Below are positions 1-8,708 of a DNA stretch of 64,000 nt, in pieces. The translations under genes were made by a program, and so were the position numbers. The notes beneath the pieces were generated by a model. It worked only from the letters and a program-made list of their open reading frames with translations, was not told where the DNA came from and did not search any database. Each line of letters starts with the position of its first letter. Position 1 is the first letter of the stretch. Source of the stretch: a virus; the IMG/VR virus record IMGVR_UViG_3300046336_000034, positions 23,009-87,008 of that record; one strand, 5' to 3'.

Positions 1-2897
1 TGTTTTTCAAGTTCTTTATCGTCAATGTCAGATTTAGCCTTCTTGATTTTACCTTCTAAGGTTTCAACTTCTTTCTTGGAGTTAACCTTCTTCTTAGCAA
101 TTTCAATTTCTTCTTTATAAAATTTAATTGAATCGTTTAAAGACGTTTGTTCAATGCTTGCTTTTTGAGTGCTGTAGTCGTAGTCATTAACTAAGCCACG
201 CTTATGTTCGCTGTTGATAGCGTCCATCGCCATCTTAGCACTGCGCACAGCTTCGTTACGGTCGTTCTCAATTTGTTGCTGTTGTGCGCCTAGGGTGTCG
301 CGGATTGCTCCTGCTTCGCCTTTAGGTTTTTCATCTTTGAATTTTTTCTCAATTCCAAAATATATACCTTCTTTATCTTTTTGTAATTTTGCCAAATCCT
401 CTTGAAGTTTTTTCTGTCCTTCGACGGTAGCATCTGCTGTTCTTTTTAAATCTTTTTCAACTAATGCAAATTGGATATCTGTCTGAGATTTTTTATCTGC
501 GATAGCTTTAGCTTTACGGGCAGGGTCTAACCTTGAGTTAGCACCAAACTCATTTTTCAATTTTTCAATTTTTTCGGCGGCTACAATGCCATCACGATTT
601 GCTTTTCTTGCATCTACTTCAGCTTGGGTCTCTAATCGCCTTACTGATACACCACTCTCTACGACGGTGATGTATTTGGCTTGGGCTGCAGCTAACTTGT
701 TCATGTTTGCGGCAGCGGCAGAAGCTGCCTCTGGATTAGTGATAGCAGTATTCCACTCTTCCCATGATTTCAGATTCTTCTCTGTATCTGTCTTTATATT
801 GGACTTATCTGATTTGAAAGGGTTGATAAAGTTTAGTGCCTTACCAATAGGGTGAGCTTGTGCTCCACTGGAGGCTAAATCCATGCCCTCTTTGATTAAA
901 AAAGTGGTGGCATTAACCCAACGGAGAAGATTTTTCCAAGTCTCAGTTAAGGCGTTGATAACCGATTCAGACTCTGCAAATCTATATACACTCTCTGTTA
1001 ACAGATTCATTTGCAGTTTCATATCGTCCCAGAGCTTACCTAGGGGAGTCATGTTATCTTTGGCATTTTGTGCCATTTCACCGTAAATTCTATCTAGCTC
1101 TTTTGTAGCTAATGCAACAGCCTCTAAGTGCTTACCTTGGTCTTCAAGTTCTCGGATATTGTCAATAGTGGCGGCAGTTGTCCTACCTGTTGCCATACCA
1201 ATTTCTGTTAATGTCTTAACAGGGTCTGCTGCCAGCTTAGAGTACTCTTTAACAATATCCTGAGTGGACACCCCAAGATAGCGGTTCATATCTATTGCAG
1301 CGGTTGTAATACCTACAATAGACTCTTTTCCTAGATTACCTGCTTGAGCAATCTCAGTTAGAACTTTTGCAACACCTAGGGACGTGGCTGCGCCAGATGC
1401 CATTGCACTAGACATCGACATCGCTTCCTGTTTAGTTACAGCTAACGCAGCACCGTTCAGAACCAAGGCATTAGATAGTTCGTGTGAAGTAGTTAGAATA
1501 TTCTTATAAGCTATTGCTAGGGTTGCTAGGATGGCTACTAGACCCAGTACACCTGCTGCGATAATAGGTGTGATAATTGAATTGGCTGTGGCTTTAAATG
1601 TGTTGGCAAGGGCTTCAGAAGCTTTTGAAGATAACCCCATCTTGTACGCGAAGGTATCTAATATCAACCCTGCTTCGTTAATAGCAGCTTTCATTCCTGT
1701 CATGGACATAGCTACTTCAGCAAAACCCATTGCAGTGTTCTTAACAGCAATAAGAACAACCCTACCTAGATTCAAAGCAACATCTCGGAAACCTGTGACA
1801 ATCTGAGTGAACGCACTGTTCAAGACTGTCTGCATGTTGTGACCTTCTCTACCGATGTCACCAAAGATAGCTCTCATCTGGTCGCCCTGTTGGAGTAGCA
1901 CAGTCAGCGGATTTTGCCCACCAGCAAGTGATACACCAATATCACCTAATTGTACAGACGTAGCTCGTGCTAGGTAGTTTAGTTTGTCACGCTTCTTGGT
2001 GTTGTCAACTGCTCTAATGTCCTCTAATGGGCGCTTAATATTTGCGATATTTTTATAGTGATTCTCTGTTGCACGTAAACCTTCTCTGAACTGCAGCTTC
2101 TGTGCTTGTAGCTCGTCTGCACCTGCTTTAATTGTAATTTCAGAGGCACTTATACGTGCAGCTACATCTTCTTTAAGAACAACACGTTGTTGCTTGAAGA
2201 GTTCAAAGGCACGAAGCTTGTCTCTGTAGAGGTTGTCAGTCTCTTTCTTGGATAGAGACATAACAGAGGACTCAGAGCCATCACCCAACGCTTTAGCTGC
2301 TTCATAACGCTTTGTGTAATCTATTAGCTGTCTGTAACCTTCACGCGCTTGACCTAGTTCTTTTGTGAGGCTAACCAAGCCACTTGTCGATTGGTCAAAA
2401 GGGTCTTGCCCCATAATCTTACGTTGAGAAGCGATTGTTGTCATCAACTTAGACATCTCAACATCAGCTAGACCTGCTGCCTTACCTGCTGCTAAGATTG
2501 AGGATTGACCTTTTGACCATCCCTCATTCATGTACCCTAGGACAGTGACTTGACGTTGTAGGATGTCTTGATGTACTTTAGCCTCACGCTCTCGTGAAGT
2601 GTTAGCCTTTTCTTGATTGGCAATATCTTGTTTAACTAGCTTATCTTTTTGCTTGTAGAATTGCTCAGTTGCCTGAGCCATCATTTCAGTTTGTTTAGCT
2701 TGTTTTTGAACAGCCACTGTACTTACTTCAACAGCCTTAGTGACACCCTTTGCGCCATCATCAGCGGCTTTACCTAAATCCACTAAGGGTTTGTTTAGAC
2801 TTTTTACAGCCGTGGATAATCCTGCAATTTTTTTAACTGCACTATCAAGTTGCACGGTGTCTACGGTAAATCTTAGCTGGGATAAATCAAATGACAT
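1..2897 (-). CDS. Tail length tape measure protein (3' end outside window)
   Basis: The start ATG is at 2897, with an AGGAAA ribosome site just upstream; the frame stays open to the left edge, so about 965 residues are seen and the C-terminus is missing. Residues about 310-345 carry the SLAGGQNPLTVLLQQG motif typical of the lambda H-type prophage tail length tape measure family, and a hydrophobic stretch lies near residues 440-465. Long flanking parts are coiled-coil-like, rich in Lys, Glu, Ala and Gln. The family sets tail length and is ejected ahead of DNA. Its place directly after the frameshifted chaperone pair is the standard siphovirus order. The first five residues (MSFDL) equal those of the chaperone upstream. 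Confidence 0.93.
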   Translation of the reverse strand, partial: MSFDLSQLRFTVDTVQLDSAVKKIAGLSTAVKSLNKPLVDLGKAADDGAKGVTKAVEVSTVAVQKQAKQTEMMAQATEQFYKQKDKLVKQDIANQEKANTSREREAKVHQDILQRQVTVLGYMNEGWSKGQSSILAAGKAAGLADVEMSKLMTTIASQRKIMGQDPFDQSTSGLVSLTKELGQAREGYRQLIDYTKRYEAAKALGDGSESSVMSLSKKETDNLYRDKLRAFELFKQQRVVLKEDVAARISASEITIKAGADELQAQKLQFREGLRATENHYKNIANIKRPLEDIRAVDNTKKRDKLNYLARATSVQLGDIGVSLAGGQNPLTVLLQQGDQMRAIFGDIGREGHNMQTVLNSAFTQIVTGFRDVALNLGRVVLIAVKNTAMGFAEVAMSMTGMKAAINEAGLILDTFAYKMGLSSKASEALANTFKATANSIITPIIAAGVLGLVAILATLAIAYKNILTTSHELSNALVLNGAALAVTKQEAMSMSSAMASGAATSLGVAKVLTEIAQAGNLGKESIVGITTAAIDMNRYLGVSTQDIVKEYSKLAADPVKTLTEIGMATGRTTAATIDNIRELEDQGKHLEAVALATKELDRIYGEMAQNAKDNMTPLGKLWDDMKLQMNLLTESVYRFAESESVINALTETWKNLLRWVNATTFLIKEGMDLASSGAQAHPIGKALNFINPFKSDKSNIKTDTEKNLKSWEEWNTAITNPEAASAAAANMNKLAAAQAKYITVVESGVSVRRLETQAEVDARKANRDGIVAAEKIEKLKNEFGANSRLDPARKAKAIADKKSQTDIQFALVEKDLKRTADATVEGQKKLQEDLAKLQKDKEGIYFGIEKKFKDEKPKGEAGAIRDTLGAQQQQIENDRNEAVRSAKMAMDAINSEHKRGLVNDYDYSTQKASIEQTSLNDSIKFYKEEIEIAKKKVNSKKEVETLEGKIKKAKSDIDDKELEK

Positions 2898-2952
2898 CTT
2901 ATTTCCTACTTATATTCTTTTTCTGTTTTAGCACTTGTTAAAATACCAAAGC

Positions 2953-2980
2953 AGAAAAGCCCCGCATGGAGGCTTAACTT
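2953..2980 (-). terminator. Weak terminator-like hairpin between chaperone and tape measure
   Basis: On the minus strand AAGCC and GGCTT form a short stem followed by TTTTCT, overlapping the chaperone stop codon. It may lower transcription of the tape measure gene relative to the genes before it. The stem is short, so this is tentative. Confidence 0.35.
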
Positions 2981-3760
2981 TTCTTCTTACTATCTTGCTT
3001 GCTCTTCTCAGCATAGACTGCTAAAACCTCACGGTCTAACCTCTTAATTAAATCAATTTCCCATATTTCAGGTTGAATTTGTCTTAATTTAAAAAAAGCA
3101 TAGATGTCCGAGTATGTTATTGGGTTAAAACCAAAACCCGATGAACTCCTACTATCATTGAGATTTAAGAACCACCCCCAGACTTCGAAACAAGAAGCTG
3201 GTAACTCAGGGATATTCTCTAACTCTTTAGGTTTTATTCCTGTTTGTTCCCATACATTATTAAGTTGGTCACGGAGAGAAGAGCCTGAGCCACTTCCAAA
3301 TACTGCACCTCTAAATTCAGCTTTGCAGAACTCAATAGTGGCTTCAATGTCTTCAGGTGCGAAAGTTCAGAAGTTGCTCACTCTCGGCAGTTACCGCCTC
3401 ACGGATGAACGGGTAATCAGTCATCAAACGAATGCACTCCTCTTTCGAGTACGGGACATCTTTACTATCTTCAACAATACCCGACCAAGAGATAACTCGT
3501 AAGGCACTTGATTGAATGGCAAAGTCCTCAGACTCTTGCAAAGACATTGGTTCTGGTTCTTTACCACGTTTCTTAGCTGCTTGTTCTTTTACTTGCATCT
3601 GTGAGAATGCATTACGGTAAAAATCCTTAACTACCTTACTGAGTGAACCACGTACTTTGATTTTGATATCGGTAATAGTACCATCAGGCATGGTAAGGTC
3701 AAATTCATAGCCTACTTCTGCGGCTTTAGTGGGATCATTTTTTTTCAAATCGAACGACAT
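2974..3760 (-). CDS. Tail assembly chaperone, long form made by ribosomal frameshift
   Basis: After the short chaperone stops at 3353, a second frame runs from 3366 to a TAA at 2974 and contains no ATG, GTG or TTG, so it cannot start on its own. Joining it to the upstream frame needs +1 (or -2) slippage within 3353-3368, where the RNA reads AACTTTCGCACCTGA; TTT-to-TTC or ACC-to-CCT re-pairing would both work. A +1 event gives about 261 residues. The added part is acidic and then ends in a basic KSKQDSKKKS tail. Families with this arrangement (lambda G/GT) load tail tube protein on the tape measure. The direction is seen in the sequence; its use in vivo is inferred. Confidence 0.72.
3353..3760 (-). 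CDS. Tail assembly chaperone, short form
   Basis: A protein of 135 residues starting MSFDLKKNDPTK, with a beta-rich N-terminal part containing a DIKIKVRGSL segment and a helical, Lys/Glu-rich middle. Position between the tail tube and tape measure genes, size and the downstream overlapping frame without a start all match the tail chaperone pair of siphoviruses. It is the unshifted product and should be the more abundant one. Expression likely starts from the promoter at 3874-3902, separated from the tail tube gene by a terminator. Confidence 0.75.
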   Translation of the reverse strand: MSFDLKKNDPTKAAEVGYEFDLTMPDGTITDIKIKVRGSLSKVVKDFYRNAFSQMQVKEQAAKKRGKEPEPMSLQESEDFAIQSSALRVISWSGIVEDSKDVPYSKEECIRLMTDYPFIREAVTAESEQLLNFRT

Positions 3761-3802
3761 AATATTCCTTTTTGTTTTCTAGTGAGATTTACATAAACAG
3801 AG

Positions 3803-3828
3803 TAACCCCAGAATCGGGGTTATCTTTT
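3803..3828 (+). other. Hairpin followed by T-run on plus strand
   Basis: TAACCCC and GGGGTTA form a 7-bp stem with TCTTTTT after it on the plus strand. No plus-strand gene precedes it, so it may instead act as a 5' leader hairpin for the minus-strand chaperone transcript that starts near 3865. Confidence 0.3.
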
Positions 3829-3873
3829 TGGACTGTACAGCTTTTATAAGTATTATTAACTGCACATAGTATT

Positions 3874-3902
3874 ATTATATCATACAATCTGTTACATGTC
3901 AA
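3874..3902 (-). promoter_or_regulatory. Sigma-70-type promoter for chaperone and tape measure genes
   Basis: Minus-strand TTGACA (3902-3897), 17-base spacer, TATAAT (3879-3874), preceded by TATGA. Both boxes are perfect consensus. It lies between the tail tube terminator and the chaperone gene. Confidence 0.85.
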
Positions 3903-3935
3903 GGGAAATATACTAAAGTGCATTATGTATAGGCG

Positions 3936-3972
3936 TTAAAAAACCCCTAAGGAGGTTAATCCAAAGGGGTTA
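3936..3972 (-). terminator. Rho-independent terminator after tail tube gene
   Basis: Minus-strand AACCCC pairs with GGGGTT, followed directly by six T. It closes the transcript of the tail tube gene 20 bases after its stop codon. Confidence 0.8.
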
Positions 3973-3992
3973 TATATTCTCACTAGAGGATA

Positions 3993-5201
3993 TTAAAGGG
4001 TACTGTCTTGAACCGCGATAGTGGTAGCTAGTAATCCACCTGTGGTAACACTGTTTAGGAGGGCAGTGAAAGATGTAGAGGCTGTTAGACCAAGTTCTGA
4101 ATCGCTCTTATCAAATGAACCAAGTTTAACTCTAGGGATTGTATAGCTAACAAAATCCGCATTAGCTGCGTTAGATGTTGCAAGAGCAAACACTAAAGAC
4201 ACTTCGGTTTCATCCTTGAAGTAATCACGGAAAACAGCGTCTTGGAAATACACACTCAAGTTACCTGTTGCTTTGATACGACCTGTAAAGATGTCCTGCA
4301 CAGCATTAGAGCCAACAACAACTGCATTCTCTGTGGCACGTTCCACGTTGAAGTCTGCGGAAGTAATCAAGGCTGCTGCTAGTCCATTGACAAGGACTGC
4401 TCCCTGTACACTCGCAAAAATTCCGTTTGTTCCCTGCGCTGTGGGTGATGTAAAATACTGTGAAGTACTTACTTGCCCAAGGTCTGCACCCATAAAGGAG
4501 AAGTCAACTGTCGCCAAGCCTGTTGCTGGCAATTGAGTGTTCATAGAAGCAGTTTTCATGCCTACATAAACTTCAGATTGTGCAATATCGGAGTAGAACT
4601 CTTCGATAGTGAAGGACTGGTCTGTGTGACCTGTCAATGGTACGAATGTATCCTTACCACGCACAGTGGCAATCACAGAGGCGATTGGGCCTTCAGCAAG
4701 CAGTGCAGTATTGTTCAGAACTTTAACCGTCAAGACAGTGGCTGTCATGGAGACAATCAAGAGATTCTTTCCTACGTTCAGCACGTTCAATGAACCGCCT
4801 GTCAGGGCAATAACTTTACCGATGTTGAATGAGTCAGTAAACCAAGAGCCTGTTGAACGAGTAACAGTCCAGAAACTACCTGAAGCTGCGATAGTTACTG
4901 ACATAGTTGCTGTGACAGCACCAGTTGTAAAATCACGAGCTAAGATAGCTTGCATGAAATCACCGTAAGATGAAGGTGACAACTCGCCATTCAAAGAACC
5001 TTCTGCACTACGCACACCGTGGCGCATATCAGCCGTTTGACGGTCTACTCTCACCTCTGATGACTCAAAAGAATCCTTCTTTAGACTCATTGCTGAAGTG
5101 ACACGGCGCAAATATTTTGCTCCTGCTGCTCCTGCCAACGTTCCAAAGGTTGTTTCTTTTTTGTAGCTTACGGACTTTGCCGTGCCTTTACTAATTGCCA
5201 T
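3993..5201 (-). CDS. Major tail tube protein
   Basis: 402 residues starting MAISKGTAKSVSYKKETTFG. The N-terminal pattern (aromatic and basic residues, then a segment with SSEVRVDRQTADMRHG) followed by a Ser/Thr-rich beta protein fits phage tail tube proteins of the Phage_tube_2 kind. The length, larger than a plain tube protein of about 200-250 residues, suggests an extra Ig-like or variable domain in the middle. It precedes the terminator and the chaperone pair, as expected. A homing gene sits directly in front of it. Confidence 0.75.
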   Translation of the reverse strand: MAISKGTAKSVSYKKETTFGTLAGAAGAKYLRRVTSAMSLKKDSFESSEVRVDRQTADMRHGVRSAEGSLNGELSPSSYGDFMQAILARDFTTGAVTATMSVTIAASGSFWTVTRSTGSWFTDSFNIGKVIALTGGSLNVLNVGKNLLIVSMTATVLTVKVLNNTALLAEGPIASVIATVRGKDTFVPLTGHTDQSFTIEEFYSDIAQSEVYVGMKTASMNTQLPATGLATVDFSFMGADLGQVSTSQYFTSPTAQGTNGIFASVQGAVLVNGLAAALITSADFNVERATENAVVVGSNAVQDIFTGRIKATGNLSVYFQDAVFRDYFKDETEVSLVFALATSNAANADFVSYTIPRVKLGSFDKSDSELGLTASTSFTALLNSVTTGGLLATTIAVQDSTL

Positions 5202-5256
5202 TGTGTTTTCCTTGTTTTATTAAATTACATTTTGCAAAATGTGCTGATTTTACGGT

Positions 5257-6081
5257 TCAACAACCGTCAATTTCTTTAACTTTGCAGTTATCAAAATGAA
5301 ATCTAACCATCGCTGGTTTGAATGTTGATTGTTTGCCGCAATGTGGGCAAACTAGAAGAGGCTGATTTAACCAGTAATCTTTCAGCTTCTGCTTGCGCTC
5401 GTCTGTACAGGACATATCTAAGAGTGATTGAGCTAGTTTTATTTTACTTTTAGTCTCTTCTGTTCTCTGTTTTCCGAAGTTCCAATGCGTCTCACCTCCC
5501 ATGCCATATTGAGGGTGGTTTACACCTGTATGCATCTGAGACATTAAACGTTTTGTCTCTTCGGTATGCTTCTTACCTTTAAAAGTACCGTCCCTGCTCT
5601 TGTAGCTTTTAATAAGAGACTCGGATAATTTTCTCAATGTCTCCTGAGTTTTAGGTTTACCTGTGTTAGCTTTTCTTACTGCTTCTTTTTGTTTTTCTGA
5701 AGTGCCAAGACCCGCTCTACCTTCTCCACCATCCGAGAGGTTAGTAAGAATGCCACCGTTATTGTCTATCCTCTTTCCGTAGAGAGAGATTAACCTTATC
5801 TCCTCCACATACATTTCCTCTGCCGTCTCATACTGTTGGTGTAATCTTATGACAACAATTTCATTATCTTCTTGCATTCTTTTTATTTTACTTTTGACAA
5901 GAAAATTAACTCTATCCTCATTTTCAGAGAAATGCCCGTACACCCTTTTCCAGTTACAGGATGTGCCTATATAGAAAGGCATATCCCCCTGCATTAGCAT
6001 ATAAACGTAATAAGCTTTACCAAGTGGTCTAAGAAAAGCTCCCACATCATATCGTGAGTTAAAGTCTAAATTCTGAAACAT
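5257..6081 (-). CDS. GIY-YIG homing endonuclease with NUMOD3-like repeats
   Basis: 274 residues. Residues about 23-95 hold the nuclease fold: YYVYML and FYIGTS are the GIY-YIG element, an Arg and an EE-containing helix follow, and NLSDGGEG closes the domain. After that come repeated NUMOD3-like motifs (GKPKTQETLRKLS, GKKHTEETKRLMS, GKQRTEETKSKI), which bind DNA, and a C-terminal CPHCGK...C zinc site. It stands free between the tail terminator and tail tube genes with its own promoter (6183-6210) and structured leader (6117-6172). The family cuts alleles lacking the gene and spreads by gene conversion. Confidence 0.92.
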   Translation of the reverse strand: MFQNLDFNSRYDVGAFLRPLGKAYYVYMLMQGDMPFYIGTSCNWKRVYGHFSENEDRVNFLVKSKIKRMQEDNEIVVIRLHQQYETAEEMYVEEIRLISLYGKRIDNNGGILTNLSDGGEGRAGLGTSEKQKEAVRKANTGKPKTQETLRKLSESLIKSYKSRDGTFKGKKHTEETKRLMSQMHTGVNHPQYGMGGETHWNFGKQRTEETKSKIKLAQSLLDMSCTDERKQKLKDYWLNQPLLVCPHCGKQSTFKPAMVRFHFDNCKVKEIDGC

Positions 6082-6116
6082 ATTTTCTCCATTAAAGAAA
6101 CCATTACTAAATAAAC

Positions 6117-6172
6117 AACAAGGCGGTACAGGTAATGACTCTGTATTTTCGGGAGCAACCCCTAGCCTTGTT
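6117..6172 (-). ncRNA. HEG-leader three-way-junction RNA, copy 1
   Basis: Minus strand: P1 is 6172-6165 with 6124-6117 (AACAAGGC/GCCTTGTT), then UA, P2 GGG/CCC (6161-6159 with 6153-6151), linker GAAAA, P3 TACAG/CTGTA (6145-6141 with 6131-6127), CC, and P1 closes. The same plan recurs before three other homing genes with different stem sequences. It starts about 35 bases before the GIY-YIG start codon and just after a promoter, so it is the 5' leader of that mRNA. Function unknown. Confidence 0.7.
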
Positions 6173-6182
6173 TCAACTAAAC

Positions 6183-6210
6183 ATTATACCACAATTTGTA
6201 ACAGTTGTAA
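6183..6210 (-). promoter_or_regulatory. Promoter for GIY-YIG gene and tail tube
   Basis: Minus-strand TTACAA, 16-base spacer ending TTGTGG, TATAAT. The -10 box is consensus and carries the TGTGN extension seen in many promoters of this genome. Confidence 0.7.
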
Positions 6211-6215
6211 CCACT

Positions 6216-6620
6216 CTACGAGACTACTTCTGTAACTACATCAATTAGTACAGGAATAATTGTTCTATTTCCAATTTGAGCGGTAGAACCCACTTTAGGT
6301 GTCGTTAGAATATGAATCCTAAAAGCACCCTCTTCAAAGGTTGTCCCTTTTTTAAACCAGTTACGGGTTAGCTCTGCTCTTGTTAAAGCTGCTGCTGTGC
6401 CATTGTTAGGTGCATCAACTATAAAGACTTGCAACTGCATTTCATCTCTGTGATAGCCTGTGCCGAATACAGGGTCAACTGGGTTCTTCACCATCAGTTG
6501 TACACGTTGATACATCGTTGCAGGAGGGTCAAAGCTGACACCTTCAAAAGCTGTTGGAATTGATGGCGTTAAAGCCATCAGACGGCGTTCTAAGCACCTT
6601 TTTGTTTCTAATATAGCCAA
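6216..6620 (-). CDS. Tail terminator-like protein
   Basis: 134 residues. The start MAILETKRCLERRLMAL, a middle FQVFIV-like strand after a GYHRDEMQLQ turn, and the C-terminal PVLIDVVTEV strand resemble the DUF4128/lambda gpU-like tail terminator family, which caps the tail tube and docks it to the head. It lies between head-tail joining genes and the tail tube. Similarity is judged from pattern, order and size only. Confidence 0.6.
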   Translation of the reverse strand: MAILETKRCLERRLMALTPSIPTAFEGVSFDPPATMYQRVQLMVKNPVDPVFGTGYHRDEMQLQVFIVDAPNNGTAAALTRAELTRNWFKKGTTFEEGAFRIHILTTPKVGSTAQIGNRTIIPVLIDVVTEVVS

Positions 6621-6625
6621 TGGTA

Positions 6626-7120
6626 CTAACCCTCTTCATAATACTGTTTAAGGTCGCTTAAATAAGCTCCTTGGATGGTTGACTCAGCTTTTCCTCTAAT
6701 GTCGTCAAGGATTTCAAGCTCTTCGTAGGCAGGACCTGTTGCACCTATAGTGAAGGTGTCTCCGATTTTATAGTTAGCCTGAGCTTTATAATCCACGTTG
6801 CCTAACATCGTAGGGACATCATAAATGACTGGATTGAACTCTAAAGTACCTTCGGTATAAGTCCATGCACCTTTATGAAAACCTTCGAGAGCTTCGATAC
6901 CGTAACCGCCCTCTGAGCGAGATTTAGCTCGTTTCTTGTAGTATTCCACGTACTTCGCAGTATTACCACCCTCAGAGATATGTCCCTTACGGGTAGCTTG
7001 ACTAGCTGCTTCAGCTACATCCTGTGCAAACCCCACAACCATGTGTTTGAGCTTTCTTTCAACTTCTGCTTTGTACTCAGCTAAGGATTTTTCCAATTCG
7101 TCTGTATTAGCTGAGAGCAT
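6626..7120 (-). CDS. HK97 gp10-like head-tail joining or minor tail protein
   Basis: 164 residues with an N-terminal amphipathic coiled-coil-like helix and a region with GHISEGGNTAKYVEYYKKR and a GPAYEELE turn. This layout is found in gp10-like neck proteins. Five bases separate it from the tail terminator gene, within a tight operon of connector genes. Confidence 0.5.
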   Translation of the reverse strand: MLSANTDELEKSLAEYKAEVERKLKHMVVGFAQDVAEAASQATRKGHISEGGNTAKYVEYYKKRAKSRSEGGYGIEALEGFHKGAWTYTEGTLEFNPVIYDVPTMLGNVDYKAQANYKIGDTFTIGATGPAYEELEILDDIRGKAESTIQGAYLSDLKQYYEEG

Positions 7121-7123
7121 AGC

Positions 7124-7483
7124 TTAATTCCTTGAGGCAATTACCTTGTAAAGCACCACTTGATTGTGAGCCATGTGTGAGGTGTAAGAGTCCACAACGT
7201 ATACTTCATTGTCCCAAAGAATCTTATCTTTTACAGAAGGAACAAAAGCTAGTGAATCATTAGCAAGATAGAAAGTTCCGGCGTCTTTACCTATTAAATT
7301 AGGGAAGTTATACTGACTGGATTTAATATGCTGTTTGTATGTCCAAACTGTATAAGGTGTCTCAGTATTAGTAACTGAGCCTGTCTCTACGTTGTATACA
7401 CCAGTCTGAACTTTTGTGTACGTGCATTGAGCACCGTTACGTTTGATTGCGTCAATTGAAGCTAGGAGAAAGCGATTAGCCAT
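7124..7483 (-). CDS. Head closure / head-tail connector protein
   Basis: 119 residues from the ATG at 7483 (MANRFLLASIDAIKRNG), chosen because a GGAG ribosome site lies nine bases before it; a TTG at 7498 is a worse option. It is a small beta protein with the KDAGTFYLAND and KDKILWDNEVYVVDSY strands expected of head closure proteins. It overlaps the end of the gene before it by eight bases, so the two are probably translationally coupled. Confidence 0.5.
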   Translation of the reverse strand: MANRFLLASIDAIKRNGAQCTYTKVQTGVYNVETGSVTNTETPYTVWTYKQHIKSSQYNFPNLIGKDAGTFYLANDSLAFVPSVKDKILWDNEVYVVDSYTSHMAHNQVVLYKVIASRN

Positions 7484-7913
7484 TATTGTAGACTCCAAAA
7501 GGGTCTGGATTATTTAAAGATAACTCCGAATTAGGGGTATCAATAAAGTTGTTGTCTACGTTGTCTAAATTCGCTTGAATGTCTGTTTTAGAGATACCAC
7601 CTGCGTACCCGTTTACACTGTTATAGACAGGGTTAAGTTGTGGGTTACGGATGAACATTTCTAGTGATGCTCTGTACTCTGATGCAGCTTTTGAGCCGCC
7701 GGTAACAGAAAATATATCTACAGTTTCATTCGCACTCCACATGGACAATTGCAGAAGGATAACACGAGCCAACTCTAATGATGCACGATTGACATTTTGG
7801 TTATTACGGTCAAGGAAAAATTGAATTTCTTCGTCTGTGGTAAAGTAAAAACCCACGGCTGTATCTTGAGTAAGGAGACGTACTTGCTGGATTAGACTAA
7901 GAGCCATTGGCAC
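7476..7913 (-). CDS. Head-tail adaptor (gp6-like) protein
   Basis: 145 residues, mostly helical, starting MPMALSLIQQVRLLTQD. A four-helix N-terminal body with the FTTDEEIQFFLDRN segment is typical of gp6-like adaptor proteins that bind the portal. It is the first connector gene after the HNH gene. Confidence 0.55.
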   Translation of the reverse strand: MPMALSLIQQVRLLTQDTAVGFYFTTDEEIQFFLDRNNQNVNRASLELARVILLQLSMWSANETVDIFSVTGGSKAASEYRASLEMFIRNPQLNPVYNSVNGYAGGISKTDIQANLDNVDNNFIDTPNSELSLNNPDPFGVYNNG

Positions 7914-7922
7914 TTCCTTCTG

Positions 7923-8489
7923 TTAAATTATATCTTGTTTTGAGGATGTCGTAGACTTCGTGTATTCTGCTAAAGCCTGACTATGTTCGAAAGAGAACTC
8001 ACCATAGAACTCTTTGACCCATTCCAATCTAGCAACGATAGCCTCATCTTTTGTATTAAATCGCCTACGAAGAGGGCACTTTACGTCTACACTTATACCC
8101 GCAACCCATTTATTACGTGCTTTGTCAAAATGCACACCTATAGTGCCACTTGTGTTTTTCTCAGAGGCAGTCTTATTCATGTTATTAGACCTACGAGAAC
8201 ACTCACGTAAGTTAGATATCATATTGTTCAGACGATTACCGTCGATGTGGTCGATATCTGCAATTGGAAATCTTCCGTGCACATGTAGCCAAACTAGGCG
8301 ATGGGCGTAATTCAACTCACCTGCAAAGTTAATACGCCAGTAACCACTGCTATGTAAAGTACCTGCAACACTTCCAGCCCTGCATCCTCCACGACATTGT
8401 TTCCAAGTTAAGTCCCCCGTTTCAGGATTATAATCTAAGGCATCTCTTACTTGTTTTTGAGTTAGCTCAGGTGAGTTTATTTTCGACAT
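7923..8489 (-). CDS. HNH homing endonuclease (AP2-type DNA-binding tail)
   Basis: 188 residues. Residues about 15-60 are the common N-terminal module (DYNPETGDLTW, AGSVAGTL, YWRINFAGE, AHRLVW), residues 75-105 the HNH_3 core (ADIDHIDGNRLNNMISNLRE), followed by NTSGTIGVHFDKARNKWVA, an AP2-like DNA-binding segment. It separates the capsid gene from the connector genes and has its own promoter (8607-8635). Confidence 0.9.
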   Translation of the reverse strand: MSKINSPELTQKQVRDALDYNPETGDLTWKQCRGGCRAGSVAGTLHSSGYWRINFAGELNYAHRLVWLHVHGRFPIADIDHIDGNRLNNMISNLRECSRRSNNMNKTASEKNTSGTIGVHFDKARNKWVAGISVDVKCPLRRRFNTKDEAIVARLEWVKEFYGEFSFEHSQALAEYTKSTTSSKQDII

Positions 8490-8515
8490 TCTACCCTCTT
8501 TGATAATTTATAGGT

Positions 8516-8568
8516 CAAGGCTATCCGTGAAAGAGCACAGAAGAGGCTTACAGACCTCGTTTACCTTG
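8516..8568 (-). ncRNA. Possible fifth HEG-leader three-way junction (divergent)
   Basis: Minus strand: P1 CAAGG/CCTTG (8568-8564 with 8520-8516), a hairpin GAGG/CCTC (8558-8555 with 8546-8543) and a hairpin CTGTG/CACGG (8540-8536 with 8529-8525). The topology matches the leaders of the other homing genes, but the junction bases differ, so membership is uncertain. Confidence 0.4.
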
Positions 8569-8606
8569 TTAATACTTGACTGTAATCAAGCTGTAAGTGA
8601 AACTAC

Positions 8607-8635
8607 ATTGTAACATATTTTACTACAAATTGCAA
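8607..8635 (-). promoter_or_regulatory. Promoter for HNH gene and connector operon
   Basis: Minus-strand TTGCAA, 17-base spacer, TACAAT. It follows the capsid terminator, so the connector genes depend on it unless the terminator leaks. Confidence 0.65.
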
Positions 8636-8664
8636 TTTCTTTTAATATATCTCGGTAAAATACA

Positions 8665-8692
8665 TTAAAAGAAAGCTCCCCTTGGGGAGCAA
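8665..8692 (-). terminator. Rho-independent terminator after major capsid gene
   Basis: Minus-strand GCTCCCC and GGGGAGC form a perfect 7-bp stem with a two-base loop, followed by TTTCTTTT. Confidence 0.85.
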
Positions 8693-8708
8693 TCAAGTTT
8701 ATCTAAGA